Assembly: GCF_025989145.1 (NCBI RefSeq)
Contig: NZ_JAPDNQ010000001.1
Coordinates: 1,488,001 to 1,552,000, forward strand
From: Microbacterium sp. SSM24
GTDB lineage: Bacteria > Actinomycetota > Actinomycetes > Actinomycetales > Microbacteriaceae
Direction of reading: 5' to 3'
Length of the DNA: 64,000 nucleotides
Shown in pieces: positions 42,575-51,194 of this stretch; positions within the stretch are counted from its first letter, which is position 1; every line of letters begins with the position of its first letter. The translations under genes and the position numbers were made by a program. The notes under the pieces are model-generated. The model saw only the letters and a program-made list of their open reading frames with translations. It had not been told where the DNA came from and ran no database searches.

Positions 42575-43144
42575 ATGTCCGAGCGGACCATCGGCTACAT
42601 CGTCGGCAGCATCTCGTCGACCTCGATTAACCGTCGCCTGGCGAAGGCGCTCGAGCGGCTCGCGCCCGCGGGCACGACGCTCGTCGAGATCCCGATCAAG
42701 GACCTCCCGTTCTACTCTCCCGACTTCGACGCCGACTACCCGCAGGTGGCGCGTGACTTCAAGCAGGCGATCGACGACGTCGACGGCGTCATCATCGTGA
42801 CCCCCGAGTACAGCCGCTCGATCCCCGGCGTGCTCAAGAACGCGCTCGACTGGGCCGCGCGCCCGTGGGGCCAGGGCTCGTTCAACGGCAAGCCCACCGC
42901 CGTCATCGGCACCTCGGGCGGACCCATCGGCACCGCCGCCGCACAGCAGCACCTCAAGGCCGTGCTCAGTCACTACAACGCGCCGACGCTCGGCCAGCCC
43001 GAGGGCTACGTGCAGTCGACGCCGGGCCTGTTCTCCGACTCGGGCGAGGTCGCGAACGACCAGACCGCGGAGTTCCTCGTCGGGTACCTCGAGGCGTTCG
43101 GCGCGCTGGTCGACCGCTACGCGCTGGTGCCCGTCGCCGCCTGA
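42575..43144 (+). CDS. NADPH-dependent FMN reductase
   Basis: A 189-residue flavodoxin-like oxidoreductase. The N-terminal FMN phosphate loop is GYIVGSISSTSINRRLAKAL, and the second FMN contact is VTPEYSRSIPGVLKNALDWA near residue 72. TAVIGTSGGPIGTAAAQQHL near 108 is the third. It transfers electrons from NAD(P)H to flavin, quinones or azo compounds. A strong GGAGG precedes the ATG, unlike many leaderless neighbours. It diverges from the ABC exporter and converges on the two-component system across hairpin copy 3. Confidence 0.9.
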   Translation: MSERTIGYIVGSISSTSINRRLAKALERLAPAGTTLVEIPIKDLPFYSPDFDADYPQVARDFKQAIDDVDGVIIVTPEYSRSIPGVLKNALDWAARPWGQGSFNGKPTAVIGTSGGPIGTAAAQQHLKAVLSHYNAPTLGQPEGYVQSTPGLFSDSGEVANDQTAEFLVGYLEAFGALVDRYALVPVAA

Positions 43145-43155
43145 CCCTCCTGCCT

Positions 43156-43213
43156 CGAGTCGCCAGGACACGCCGCCCGGCCTTCGCCGGCGCCCGCGTG
43201 TCCTGGCGACTCG
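43156..43213. terminator. Convergent-gene hairpin, 17-bp repeat family copy 3
   Basis: CGAGTCGCCAGGACACG (43156-43172) and CGTGTCCTGGCGACTCG (43197-43213) pair perfectly over 17 bp. This is the least degraded of the three copies, again exactly between two converging genes. Confidence 0.75.
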
Positions 43214-43225
43214 TGCGTCCCGCGG

Positions 43226-43969
43226 TCAGGCGAGGCCGTGCCGGTGCGCGTAGACGACGGCGGCGACGCGGTCGCGCGCTCCGAGCTTCTGGAGCACGTT
43301 CGACACGTGCGTCTTCACCGTCGCCTCGCCGATGTACAGGCGCTGGGCGATCTCGGCGTTGCTGAGCGCCTGCGCGACGAGCCGCAGCACCTCGTCCTCC
43401 CGGTCGGTGAGCTCGATCACGTGCGGCGTGGCGGGCGTGGTGAGCGATGCGGTGGCGGGCGTCGCGGTGGCCGGCGGGACGCCCGGTGGTGCGGCGAGCG
43501 CCCCGCCCGGGCCCGGGGTCGCGACGGCGGCGGGGTCGTCCGCGAATCGGGCGATCACGCGCCGGGTGACCTCGGGGGCGAGCAGGGCGTCGCCCGCCGC
43601 GGCGACCCGGACGGCGTTCACGAGCTCCTCCGGCCCGGCGTTCTTGAGAAGGAATCCGCTCGCCCCTGCCGAGAGCGACGCGAACAGATAGTCGTCGCGG
43701 TCGAACGTCGTCACGATGACGACCGCCGCGGACACCGTCTCGTCGGCGACGATGCGCCGTGTCGCCTCGAGACCGTCCATGTCGGGCATCTGCACGTCCA
43801 TGCACACGACGTCGGGGTGCAGAGCGGATGCCGCTGCCACGCCGTCGACGCCGTTCGCCGACTCGCCCACCACGACGATGTCGTCGGTCGCCTCGAGGAT
43901 CATGCGGAACCCCGCGCGCATCACGGCGTGATCGTCGACCAGCAGGACGCGGATCGGTGTGGGGCTCAC
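43226..43969 (-). CDS. NarL/FixJ-type response regulator
   Basis: A 247-residue DNA-binding response regulator. The receiver domain has the acidic pair in VLLVDDHAVMRAG, the phosphoacceptor Asp58 in VVCMDVQMPDMDGLEA, and Lys of FLLKNAGPEELV near 108. An unusually long Ala/Pro/Thr linker (~145-180) precedes the LuxR helix-turn-helix (ELTDREDEVLRLVAQALSNA, then GEATVKTHVSNVLQKLGARD). It overlaps the sensor kinase stop in a GTGA, so the two are made together. Its target is unknown; DesR- and LiaR-type members control membrane and envelope stress genes. Confidence 0.92.
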   Translation of the reverse strand: MSPTPIRVLLVDDHAVMRAGFRMILEATDDIVVVGESANGVDGVAAASALHPDVVCMDVQMPDMDGLEATRRIVADETVSAAVVIVTTFDRDDYLFASLSAGASGFLLKNAGPEELVNAVRVAAAGDALLAPEVTRRVIARFADDPAAVATPGPGGALAAPPGVPPATATPATASLTTPATPHVIELTDREDEVLRLVAQALSNAEIAQRLYIGEATVKTHVSNVLQKLGARDRVAAVVYAHRHGLA

Positions 43970-45243
43970 GCGACGACCCGCTCGTGCCGCGGGACGCGCA
44001 GGCGAACGAGGAAGCCGCCGCGGGCCCGGGGCGTCGCCTCGAGCGTGCCTCCCGACGCGGCCGCGCGCTCGCGCATGCCGACGATGCCCAGGCCCGGGCG
44101 GACGGGACCGGCGGAGCGTCCGGTGTTGGTGATCTCGAGTTCCACCGCGTCGGTGCCGAAGCGCAGGCGGACGTCGGCCGCGGCATCCGTCCCGCCGTGC
44201 CGGCGCGCGTTCGTGAGCGCCTCCTGGGCGACGCGGTAGATGTTGACCTGCGCGACGTCGGACAGAGCGACTTCGTCGCCGATGATCGTGAGGGTCGTGG
44301 GCAGGCCGTTCTCGGTGGCGTGCTCGATGAGGGCGGGGAGTCCCGCGAGGCTGACGGTGGAGGCGTTCGGGGCATCGCCGTTCGGGGCGTCGCCGTTCGG
44401 TGTGCGCAGGGTCTCGAGCAGGTGGCGCAGCTCGTCGAGGGCGGAGCGTGCGGACTGCTCGACGCCGGTGAGCGCGGCACGGGCCGCGTCGGGGTCGCGG
44501 TCCATCACAGCCCGCGCGGCGCCGGCCTGGACGCCCATCGCCGAGACGTGGTGGGCGACGACGTCGTGCAGCTCGCGGGCGATGCGGACGCGGTCGAGAG
44601 CGACCGCCTGGGCGGCCGTCACCTCGCGTGCGGCCTCGAGCTCACGCGTGCGGTCCTGGAGCGCCGCGCGCTCGAGCGCCGACGCGTAGGCGCGATCGCC
44701 CATGTAGTACGCGCCGCCGAAGAACGCGGCGTTCACGAGGAACTGGATGAGCATGAAGGCGACGAAGGGTGAGAACAGGCCTTCGCGGGAAAGGCCCTCC
44801 TCGGTGGGCGCCGTCGCCGACTGGAACGTCGTGACGAGCAGCCACACGAACATGCCGACGATGATCGCGACGCGCACGAAGAACGCACGGCGACGGTCGT
44901 CGACCCACGCGCCGACGGTGTAGATCGCGATGAACAGGGCGATGTTCCCGACGTAGATCTCCGGGATGCGGAACGAGACTCCGACGAAGAACACGAGCGC
45001 GACGAGCACGGCCACGACCTCGGGGAAGCGGCGGCGGAGCGTCAGCGGCGCGGTCAGCCCGACCGCGTAGAGGAGGCCCCACTGCATGCCCTGCGCGGAG
45101 TCCGTGCCGTAGACGCCCGCGACCGAGCCGAGCGCCGAGCTGAGGACGGCGCCGAGGAGCAGCCCGGCGGCGAGCCACACGTCGTTGCGCAGGTCGGCGG
45201 CGGTCGCCGGGCTCCGGCGCCGGGCGGACGAGGTGTCGGACAT
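43966..45243 (-). CDS. Sensor histidine kinase, HisKA_3 (NarX/LiaS-like)
   Basis: A 425-residue membrane kinase. Five or six hydrophobic segments (residues ~22-190) form an intramembrane sensor with very short outside loops. The dimerisation/phosphoacceptor helix is RVRIARELHDVVAHHVSAMG near residue 230 (His of ELHDVV). The ATPase domain contains NIYRVAQEALTNARRHGGTD and GLGIVGMRERAAASGGTLEA. A short tandem PNGDA-PNGDA-PN repeat lies in the linker near 300. TACCGT lies six bases before the ATG (leaderless pattern). It is the first gene of the pair with the response regulator. Confidence 0.92.
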   Translation of the reverse strand: MSDTSSARRRSPATAADLRNDVWLAAGLLLGAVLSSALGSVAGVYGTDSAQGMQWGLLYAVGLTAPLTLRRRFPEVVAVLVALVFFVGVSFRIPEIYVGNIALFIAIYTVGAWVDDRRRAFFVRVAIIVGMFVWLLVTTFQSATAPTEEGLSREGLFSPFVAFMLIQFLVNAAFFGGAYYMGDRAYASALERAALQDRTRELEAAREVTAAQAVALDRVRIARELHDVVAHHVSAMGVQAGAARAVMDRDPDAARAALTGVEQSARSALDELRHLLETLRTPNGDAPNGDAPNASTVSLAGLPALIEHATENGLPTTLTIIGDEVALSDVAQVNIYRVAQEALTNARRHGGTDAAADVRLRFGTDAVELEITNTGRSAGPVRPGLGIVGMRERAAASGGTLEATPRARGGFLVRLRVPRHERVVA

Positions 45244-45324
45244 TCCTCCACGGTACGGGGGAGCGTGGGGCGCGGCATCCCCCGCGCGACGGAGACCCGG
45301 CAACGACGCGCGGTATCGACTCTC

Positions 45325-45362
45325 TACTTGCTATTGACAAGTTTGGTTGCTTTTTGCAAGTA
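45325..45362. promoter_or_regulatory. Promoter/operator of the VOC-HxlR-DHFR operon
   Basis: TACTTGC (45325-45331) and GCAAGTA (45356-45362) are inverted arms, and ACTTG-N7-CAAGT (45326-45342) is nested inside. A TTGACA -35 (45334-45339) and AAGTAT -10 (45358-45363, 18-base spacer) lie within the same span. The AT-rich island resembles HxlR operators, and an HxlR protein is encoded in the operon. Confidence 0.55.
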
Positions 45363-45413
45363 TCGGTTCCATCGCCGAGGAACTTCGGCGGACGACCGGC
45401 AAGGAGCAGGGCA

Positions 45414-45851
45414 ATGACGCACATCTTCGTGAACGTTCCGACGAACGACCTCGAGAAGTCGAAGGCGTTCTACACGGCGCTCGGCGCCGAGATCAATCCG
45501 CTGTTCACCGACGAGAACGCGGCGTGCATCGTGTGGGGGGACAACATCCAGATGATGGTCCTCACGACCGAGTACCTCGGCACGTTCACCGACAAGCAGA
45601 TCATCGACCCACGTACGCACGCGCAGGTGCAGATCGCGTTCAGCCGCGATTCGCGCGAAGAGGTCGACCGCGTGCTCGAGGCGGGGCTCGCCAACGGCGG
45701 ATCCGAGCCCCGTCCCGCTCAGGACTACGGCTTCATGTACAGCCGCGACCTCGACGACCCGGACGGCAACGGCCTCGCCTTCCTGTTCATGGAGCCCCAG
45801 GCTGCCGAGCAGGGTCCCGACGCCTACCTGGCGGAGCAGGCGCAGGCGTAG
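45414..45851 (+). CDS. VOC family protein (glyoxalase-like)
   Basis: A 145-residue VOC protein. It begins MTHIFVNVPTNDLEKSKAFY, and the later half has FMYSRDLDDPDGNGLAFLFM, where DPDGN-x-xAF is the conserved C-terminal VOC strand (the usual Glu metal ligand is replaced by Ala-Phe). AAGGAG precedes ATG 45414. It is the first gene of a three-gene operon with an HxlR repressor, whose GTG begins directly after its stop, and a DHFR-like reductase. The set looks like an electrophile or xenobiotic response operon. Substrate unknown. Confidence 0.8.
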   Translation: MTHIFVNVPTNDLEKSKAFYTALGAEINPLFTDENAACIVWGDNIQMMVLTTEYLGTFTDKQIIDPRTHAQVQIAFSRDSREEVDRVLEAGLANGGSEPRPAQDYGFMYSRDLDDPDGNGLAFLFMEPQAAEQGPDAYLAEQAQA

Positions 45852-46550
45852 GTGGCCTCCCGCAGCTACGGGCAGTACTGCGGGGTCACGACGGCTGTCG
45901 AGCTGGTCGGGGAGCGGTGGGCGATGCTCATCGTCCGCGATCTGCTCGTCGGCCCGCGTCGATACACCGACCTCAAGCAGGGGCTGCCCAGGATTCCCAC
46001 CAACATCCTCTCCACGCGGCTCAAGGAGCTGCAGGAGGGTGGGGTGGTGCGTCGTGTGCCGCTCGCGAACTGCGGGCTGGTCTATGAGCTCACCCCCTAC
46101 GGTCGCGAGCTCGAGCCGATCGTGCTCGCGCTCGGCCGGTGGGGGTTCGCGCAGATGGGCGAACCGGGCCCCGAGGATGTCGTCACCGCCGACTCGCTGA
46201 CGATGGCGCTGCGGACGGCGTTCCAGCCGGGGATCGCGGCATCCGTACCGGCTGCCGACTACGAAGTGCATGTCGCCGATGTCGCGCTGCGCGTGCAGGT
46301 CGACGGTGCCGACCTGCGCATCGCGCAGCTCGCGCCGCCGGCCCCGCCCGTCGCCGGCCGGGCGCCGGGAGGCGAGCCCGAACTCGTGTTCGCGGCGGGT
46401 CCGGGCATCCGGCGGCTCATCTCGGGCGAGCTCACGCCCGCCGAGGCGATCGACCTCGACGTGATCGCCGTCGTCTCCGGCGACGCGACACTGCTCGAGC
46501 GGTTCGCCGCGGTGTTCTCGATTCACGCGACCACGGTGGTCGCCGCCTGA
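45852..46550 (+). CDS. HxlR family transcriptional regulator
   Basis: A 232-residue regulator. The HxlR winged helix occupies residues ~1-105 (SYGQYCGVTTAVELVGERWA, MLIVRDLLVGPRRYTDLKQG, GVVRRVPLANCGLVYELTPY). A C-terminal SCP2-like domain (~120-232) may bind a ligand. Two cysteines, in YCGV and NCGL, could act as a redox switch, as in HypR-type members. GTG 45852 starts immediately after the VOC stop codon, so translation is coupled. It probably represses its own operon through the TACTTGC/GCAAGTA arms at 45325-45362. Confidence 0.86.
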   Translation: MASRSYGQYCGVTTAVELVGERWAMLIVRDLLVGPRRYTDLKQGLPRIPTNILSTRLKELQEGGVVRRVPLANCGLVYELTPYGRELEPIVLALGRWGFAQMGEPGPEDVVTADSLTMALRTAFQPGIAASVPAADYEVHVADVALRVQVDGADLRIAQLAPPAPPVAGRAPGGEPELVFAAGPGIRRLISGELTPAEAIDLDVIAVVSGDATLLERFAAVFSIHATTVVAA

Positions 46551-46561
46551 AAGGACCGGCC

Positions 46562-47182
46562 ATGACCGGACGGATCACGATCGACCTCTTCACCACGCTC
46601 GACGGCGTCGCGCAGGCGCCGGGAGGCCCCGACGAGGACCCCTCGAACGGGTTCCCGTACGGCGGCTGGCAGGCGCCGCTGCCGGACGATGTCGTCGGCC
46701 GGGCGGTCGGCGACGGGATCGCCGCGATGGACGCGCTCGTGCTCGGTCGGCGCACCTACGACATCTTCGCGTCGTACTGGCCGAAGCACGTGGACAACCC
46801 CATCGGCCGGCGGTTCGCCGAGATTCCGAAGTACGTCGCCTCGCGGTCGCCGCTCGAACTCACCTGGGAGGGCACCACGCAGCTGAAGGGGGATGCCGCG
46901 GCCGCCGTGGCGGCGCTGCGAGACACGCACGACGACATCCACGTGATCGGCAGCATCGACTTCGTGCAGACCCTCCTCGCGGCCGGTGCGTACGACGAGC
47001 TCAAACTCTGGGTGCACCCCGTGGTGCTCGGGCGCGGGAAGAAGGTGTTCCCCGACGGGGCTGCGCCCGCGAACCTGCGGCTGATCGAGCCTCCGCTCAC
47101 GGGCGGCACAGTCGTGCAGCTGCGTTACGCGCCCGACGGGCTTCCGCGCACCGGCGAGATGGAGCCCCCGTCGGACGACTGA
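46562..47182 (+). CDS. Dihydrofolate reductase family protein (RibD C-terminal domain)
   Basis: A 206-residue reductase of the RibD/DHFR superfamily. It opens MTGRITIDLFTTLDGVAQAP, contains ALVLGRRTYDIFASYWP near residue 62 and HVIGSIDFVQTLLAAGAYDE near 125, and ends with the KLWVHPVVLGRGKKVFPDGA strand set common to this group. It is not a true folate DHFR: many members reduce unknown pterin-like or nitro substrates. It lies 11 bases after the HxlR gene with AAGGA before its start. Confidence 0.88.
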   Translation: MTGRITIDLFTTLDGVAQAPGGPDEDPSNGFPYGGWQAPLPDDVVGRAVGDGIAAMDALVLGRRTYDIFASYWPKHVDNPIGRRFAEIPKYVASRSPLELTWEGTTQLKGDAAAAVAALRDTHDDIHVIGSIDFVQTLLAAGAYDELKLWVHPVVLGRGKKVFPDGAAPANLRLIEPPLTGGTVVQLRYAPDGLPRTGEMEPPSDD

Positions 47183-47291
47183 GGCGCTCGGGCGGTGCGG
47201 CGGCGACCGGGCCGCCGCGGCAGGCGTGCGGGGCGCCGGTAAGCTGTCGTCGCGCCCGACGTCGAGGTCGGGGCAGACGGACAGGAGCGGC

Positions 47292-48515
47292 GTGATCACA
47301 GCGCAGGATGCCACGCGCCGCGACACGATCGCCGACTACCGCGTGATCGGACTCGCGCCCGAGCCCGACCTCGAGGGGCTCGTCCAGCTCGCGGCGACCG
47401 TGTGCGACGTGCCGACCGCGGTGATCAACATCATCGACGACCGCTTCCAGCACCAGATCGCGGCGGTCGGATTCACCGCGGCGGTGTGCGCCCGCGAGGA
47501 CTCGATGTGCGCACAGGTGTTCCAGGACCCCGGTCATGTGGTCGTGCCCGATGCCCGCGAGGACGAGCGCTTCGCGCGGAATCCCTTCGTCACCGGGGCG
47601 GTTGCGAGCGTGCGGTTCTACGCGTCGAGTCCGCTGGTCACGCCGTCGGGGATCGCGATCGGGACCCTCTGCGTCTTCGACGAGGAGGCGGGAGACCTCG
47701 ACGAGACGCGAAGCCGCGCTCTCGCGCTCCTCGCGCACCAGGTGGTCGACGTCCTCGAGCTGCGGCGCCTCACGCGCGAGCTCGGCGAGTCCAATCGCCG
47801 GCTCGAGCACTTCGCGCGGCAGGTCAGCCACGACCTCACCGCGCCGCTCACCGCGCTCACCGCCTACATCGATCTCGCCTCCGTGAGCCCCGAGTTGGAA
47901 CGGGCTCCCCGTGCCGCGGACGCGCTCGCCCGAGCCGAGTCGGCGGCGCTGCGCATGAGCACGATGATCTCCGACCTGCTCGACTATGCCCGGCTCGGCG
48001 GCTCGACGCCCCGGCGCGACGAGGTCGACCTCGCGGACGTCGTACGCGGTGTGCTCGACGACCTTCACCCTCTGATCGACGGGGCGCGAGTCGTTGTCGA
48101 CGCCGATGTGCGGGTCGTCGGCGACGCGACCCTCCTCGGGGTGCTCGTGCAGAACCTCGTCGCGAACGCGCTGAAGTTCACGCGGGCAACGGGCGCCGTC
48201 CCTCGGATCGAGATCAGGGCGATGCGGCTGGCGGGCGCCTGGCGCATCTCGGTCGACGACAACGGGCCCGGCGTGGCATCGGACGAGCGCGAGCGCGTGT
48301 TCGAACTGATGGCGCGGAGCGGCTCGGGCGAGGTGCCGGGCCTCGGCATCGGCCTCACGACCTGCCGACGTATCGCCGAGGCGCACCACGCTCGAATCGG
48401 CATCGGGGAGTCCCCGCTGGGCGGCGCGAGCGTGTGGGTAGTGCTGCCGCGCGATGTCGGAGACGCGGGCGCGGTGCGCGAGCGCGAGTCGCGTGCCGCG
48501 ACGGTCACCGCCTGA
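47292..48515 (+). CDS. GAF-domain sensor histidine kinase (orphan)
   Basis: A 407-residue soluble kinase. An N-terminal GAF domain (residues ~25-160, TAVINIIDDRFQHQIAAVGF onward) has three Cys in the VCAREDSMCAQ and TLCVF segments. The HisKA helix has HFARQVSHDLTAPLTALTAY (phospho-His in SHDL), and the ATPase domain has LVQNLVANALKFTRATGAVP, VDDNGPGVA and GLGIGLTTCRRIAEAHHARI. No transmembrane segment is visible, so the signal is cytoplasmic. There is no response regulator beside it. AGGAG lies just before the GTG, and TAAGCT (47240-47245) is a possible -10. Confidence 0.88.
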   Translation: MITAQDATRRDTIADYRVIGLAPEPDLEGLVQLAATVCDVPTAVINIIDDRFQHQIAAVGFTAAVCAREDSMCAQVFQDPGHVVVPDAREDERFARNPFVTGAVASVRFYASSPLVTPSGIAIGTLCVFDEEAGDLDETRSRALALLAHQVVDVLELRRLTRELGESNRRLEHFARQVSHDLTAPLTALTAYIDLASVSPELERAPRAADALARAESAALRMSTMISDLLDYARLGGSTPRRDEVDLADVVRGVLDDLHPLIDGARVVVDADVRVVGDATLLGVLVQNLVANALKFTRATGAVPRIEIRAMRLAGAWRISVDDNGPGVASDERERVFELMARSGSGEVPGLGIGLTTCRRIAEAHHARIGIGESPLGGASVWVVLPRDVGDAGAVRERESRAATVTA

Positions 48516-48525
48516 CGGAGCCAGG

Positions 48526-49365
48526 TCAGAAGATCATCGGGCGGTCGTCGTCGTCGGGACCGTTGAGGTCGAGATCGACGACGACGGGCACGTGATCGCT
48601 GGGGGCCTCGCCCTTGCGCTCGTCGCGATGGATACGCGCGCCCGCGACGGCATCGGCGATGGCGTGGGAGCCGAGGATGAAGTCGATGCGCATTCCCTCG
48701 TTGCGGGGGAAGCGGAGCTGCTTGTAGTCCCAGTAGGTGAACCCGGTGGGAATGAGCGGGCGTACGACGTCGTGCAGACCGGCCGCCTCGAGGGCCGCGA
48801 AGGCCTCGCGTTCGGGCGGGGAGACGTGGGTCGCGAAGCCCTGCACCACCGTGGGGTCGCCGTTGTCGGCATCCGTCGGCGCGATGTTGAAGTCGCCGAC
48901 GAGCGCGAGCGCCAGGTCGGGATTCGCGACGAGGGAGGTGCGTGTGTACTGCTCGAGCGCGGCGAGCCACTCGAGCTTGTAGAAATAGTGAGGATCGCCG
49001 AGCGAACGTCCGTTGGGGACGTAGAGGCTCCACACTTCGACCCCGCCGACGGTCGCTCCGATGGCGCGCGCTTCCTGCGGTGCGTCGGGACCGTTGTGCC
49101 CCTTCTCGAACCCGGGCATGCCGGGGAACGCGGCGCGCACATCGCTGAGGGGTTCACGACTGGCGATCGCGACGCCGTTCCACTGCGAGAAGCCGTGCGC
49201 TTCGACGTGGAACCCGGCCTCTTCGAAACGGTCGAACGGGAACTGCTCGACCTTGCACTTGATCTCCTGCATGGCGAGCACGTCGATGTGCTCGCGCACC
49301 GCGAAGTCGACGATGCGGTCGACCCGCGCACGGATGGAGTTGACGTTCCATGTGGCCAGGCGCAT
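48526..49365 (-). CDS. xthA: Exodeoxyribonuclease III (AP endonuclease)
   Basis: A 279-residue DNA repair nuclease. The Mg2+ ligand Glu34 is in AMQEIKCKVEQFPFDRFEEA. LALALVGDFNIAPTDADNGD carries the catalytic Asp and Asn, and the C-terminal EAPSDHVPVVVDLDL the Asp-His pair. It cuts at abasic sites and trims 3' ends in base-excision repair. The N-terminus MRLATWNVNSIRARVDRIVD fixes the start. It converges tightly on the GAF kinase (10 bases) and stands 162 bases from the next gene; that gap is G-rich and shows nothing I can name. Confidence 0.96.
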   Translation of the reverse strand: MRLATWNVNSIRARVDRIVDFAVREHIDVLAMQEIKCKVEQFPFDRFEEAGFHVEAHGFSQWNGVAIASREPLSDVRAAFPGMPGFEKGHNGPDAPQEARAIGATVGGVEVWSLYVPNGRSLGDPHYFYKLEWLAALEQYTRTSLVANPDLALALVGDFNIAPTDADNGDPTVVQGFATHVSPPEREAFAALEAAGLHDVVRPLIPTGFTYWDYKQLRFPRNEGMRIDFILGSHAIADAVAGARIHRDERKGEAPSDHVPVVVDLDLNGPDDDDRPMIF

Positions 49366-49527
49366 GGTCTCCAGCCTAGGCGGGGGCTCGGACGTCGCGC
49401 ACCGCTCGAGGGCCCGGGGGCGCTGCTGGTTCTGGGGGCGCGCCCGAACCGGGGTCTCAGGTGGGCGGGTTGGTTTTCGCGGGTGCCTCGGGTGTGTGTT
49501 CGAGGGGAGACGCCTGGTTGGCGTGTC

Positions 49528-51063
49528 CTAGAACGGCGCGTCGGTGTGGCCGGCGTGCCAGGCGCTCTTGGTGGGTTGGAAGGTGGGGGTCGGTCGTTCG
49601 GGTGTGACGATGTATTGCCTGCCGGTGGGGGATGTCCATTGAAGGGCGCCGCCGCGGTCGGGGAGGTGCTCGACGATCCAGCCGCCATGGTGTTTGAGGG
49701 TGTGGTGGCCGGTGCAGAGGGGAGCGTGGTTGGTGAGGGCGGTGTGGCCGCCGTGTTCCCAGGCGATGTTGTGGTCGATCTCGCAGCGGTGGGCGGGGAT
49801 GGTGCAGCCGGGGGCCATGCACCGTTCGGCACGCCAGCGGATCAGTCTCCGCAAGGGGGCCGGGGGTCGGTATTGGGTGCGGCCGACGGAGAGCACGATG
49901 CCGGTTTCGGGGTGGGTGAGGACCCGCATCCAGGACGGGTCGCCGCCGCACAGGGCTTTTGCGACCGGGAGGGGGACGGGGCCGATGCCTTCGACGGTGG
50001 CGGGCGCGTGGCCCTGCGCGTGCCGGTCGCTGTCGTCCTCGGCCAGCAGGGCGAGGGCGGGAACGGTGACGGCCACGGTGGCGCGGATCCGAGACATTTC
50101 GGCGGGGTGGGCGGCCATGGCACCCTCGATGAGCAGGTCGCCGAGGATGTCGGCCCGCACCTGATCCAACGTCCGCGACTCGGCCGGCCCGCTGTCCGAA
50201 GGCGCACCGAGCGCATCCCCGTCCGCGCCGAGGGTCGCGTCGGTACCGCTGACGCTGTCGCCGTTGGCGGTGGCGTGTCGGCCGGTGATGGTCTTGGCCA
50301 TTGCGGTGAGCCGGGAGTGGATCGCGTGGGCTTCCACCGCGGGCAGGAAGGCATGCAACCAGGCCATGCCGTCTCCGGCGGGCTCGACCGCGATCCGTCG
50401 CTGTGTGAGCGCGTGCTCGTGGCGTTGGGTGAGAGTCGCGGACTGCTCGGTCTCGATCAGGCGTCGCAGCGCCCGCCGGAACGAGCCCACCGGCAGCTCT
50501 TCCGCCAGTTCCACCGCACGCGGCACCAGCCGTTCCCGCACCACGGGCGTGGCGGCATCGAGCAGCTCCACCAGCACCTGCGCGTGCCGCTCCGTGATGC
50601 CCGCCCGCCCCAACGAGTCCAACGCGGCCGGATATCGGTGCACCAGCGCTTCGGCACGGGCCAGCAGCATCCCAGCAGCGTGCTCGGTGGTCCGCAACGC
50701 CGCTGCCAACTCCAACCGCACCGACCGCTCCGCGATCCCGGCCACCCCGTCGCCGTACCGGCCCGCATCAGCGAGCGCAGTGCGACGCAACCCGTCCACC
50801 CGGGCGAACTGTTCCGCGGCGAACACCGCCATCATTCCCGCGACCTCGGTCACCAGCTCCACATCATCGGGGACCGGCGGCACCCACCCCGCCAGCTCCG
50901 CAGCATCCGGCACACACCCCCACCCCTCCGGATCCGGCGGCGCATCCGGCAGATCGCAGGTCGGGGAGTCGTCTGCGTTCGCTGTCGCCTCGCCATCGCG
51001 TGCGCGACGCGGCTGGAGGTCTTCGGACTTCGGCGCCGACCCCTCGACTCGATCAACTCTCAT
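49528..51063 (-). CDS. DUF222 and HNH endonuclease domain protein (13E12-type)
   Basis: A 511-residue protein of the large actinobacterial family related to the M. tuberculosis 13E12 repeat proteins. The N-terminal DUF222 region (~65-300, FAAEQFARVDGLRRTALADA and ERHAQVLVELLDAATPVVRE) is helical. The C-terminal HNH domain is CMAPGCTIPAHRCEIDHNIA followed by NHAPLCTGHHTLKHHGGW, with the Cys pairs and His ligands intact, so nuclease activity is possible. Members often occur in many copies per genome. Function in the cell is unknown. It diverges from the MBL hydrolase gene. Confidence 0.88.
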   Translation of the reverse strand: MRVDRVEGSAPKSEDLQPRRARDGEATANADDSPTCDLPDAPPDPEGWGCVPDAAELAGWVPPVPDDVELVTEVAGMMAVFAAEQFARVDGLRRTALADAGRYGDGVAGIAERSVRLELAAALRTTEHAAGMLLARAEALVHRYPAALDSLGRAGITERHAQVLVELLDAATPVVRERLVPRAVELAEELPVGSFRRALRRLIETEQSATLTQRHEHALTQRRIAVEPAGDGMAWLHAFLPAVEAHAIHSRLTAMAKTITGRHATANGDSVSGTDATLGADGDALGAPSDSGPAESRTLDQVRADILGDLLIEGAMAAHPAEMSRIRATVAVTVPALALLAEDDSDRHAQGHAPATVEGIGPVPLPVAKALCGGDPSWMRVLTHPETGIVLSVGRTQYRPPAPLRRLIRWRAERCMAPGCTIPAHRCEIDHNIAWEHGGHTALTNHAPLCTGHHTLKHHGGWIVEHLPDRGGALQWTSPTGRQYIVTPERPTPTFQPTKSAWHAGHTDAPF

Positions 51064-51194
51064 AGCTCGAGACTAGAACATAGATACGAAACTAGAGTGT
51101 GATGTGATCCGTGACTGTGGATAACAAAAACGAATGTCCGCCCGACAGAGTAGCGTCGCGGTCAAGCGGCACGGGGCCGCAAGCGGAGGTTCTC

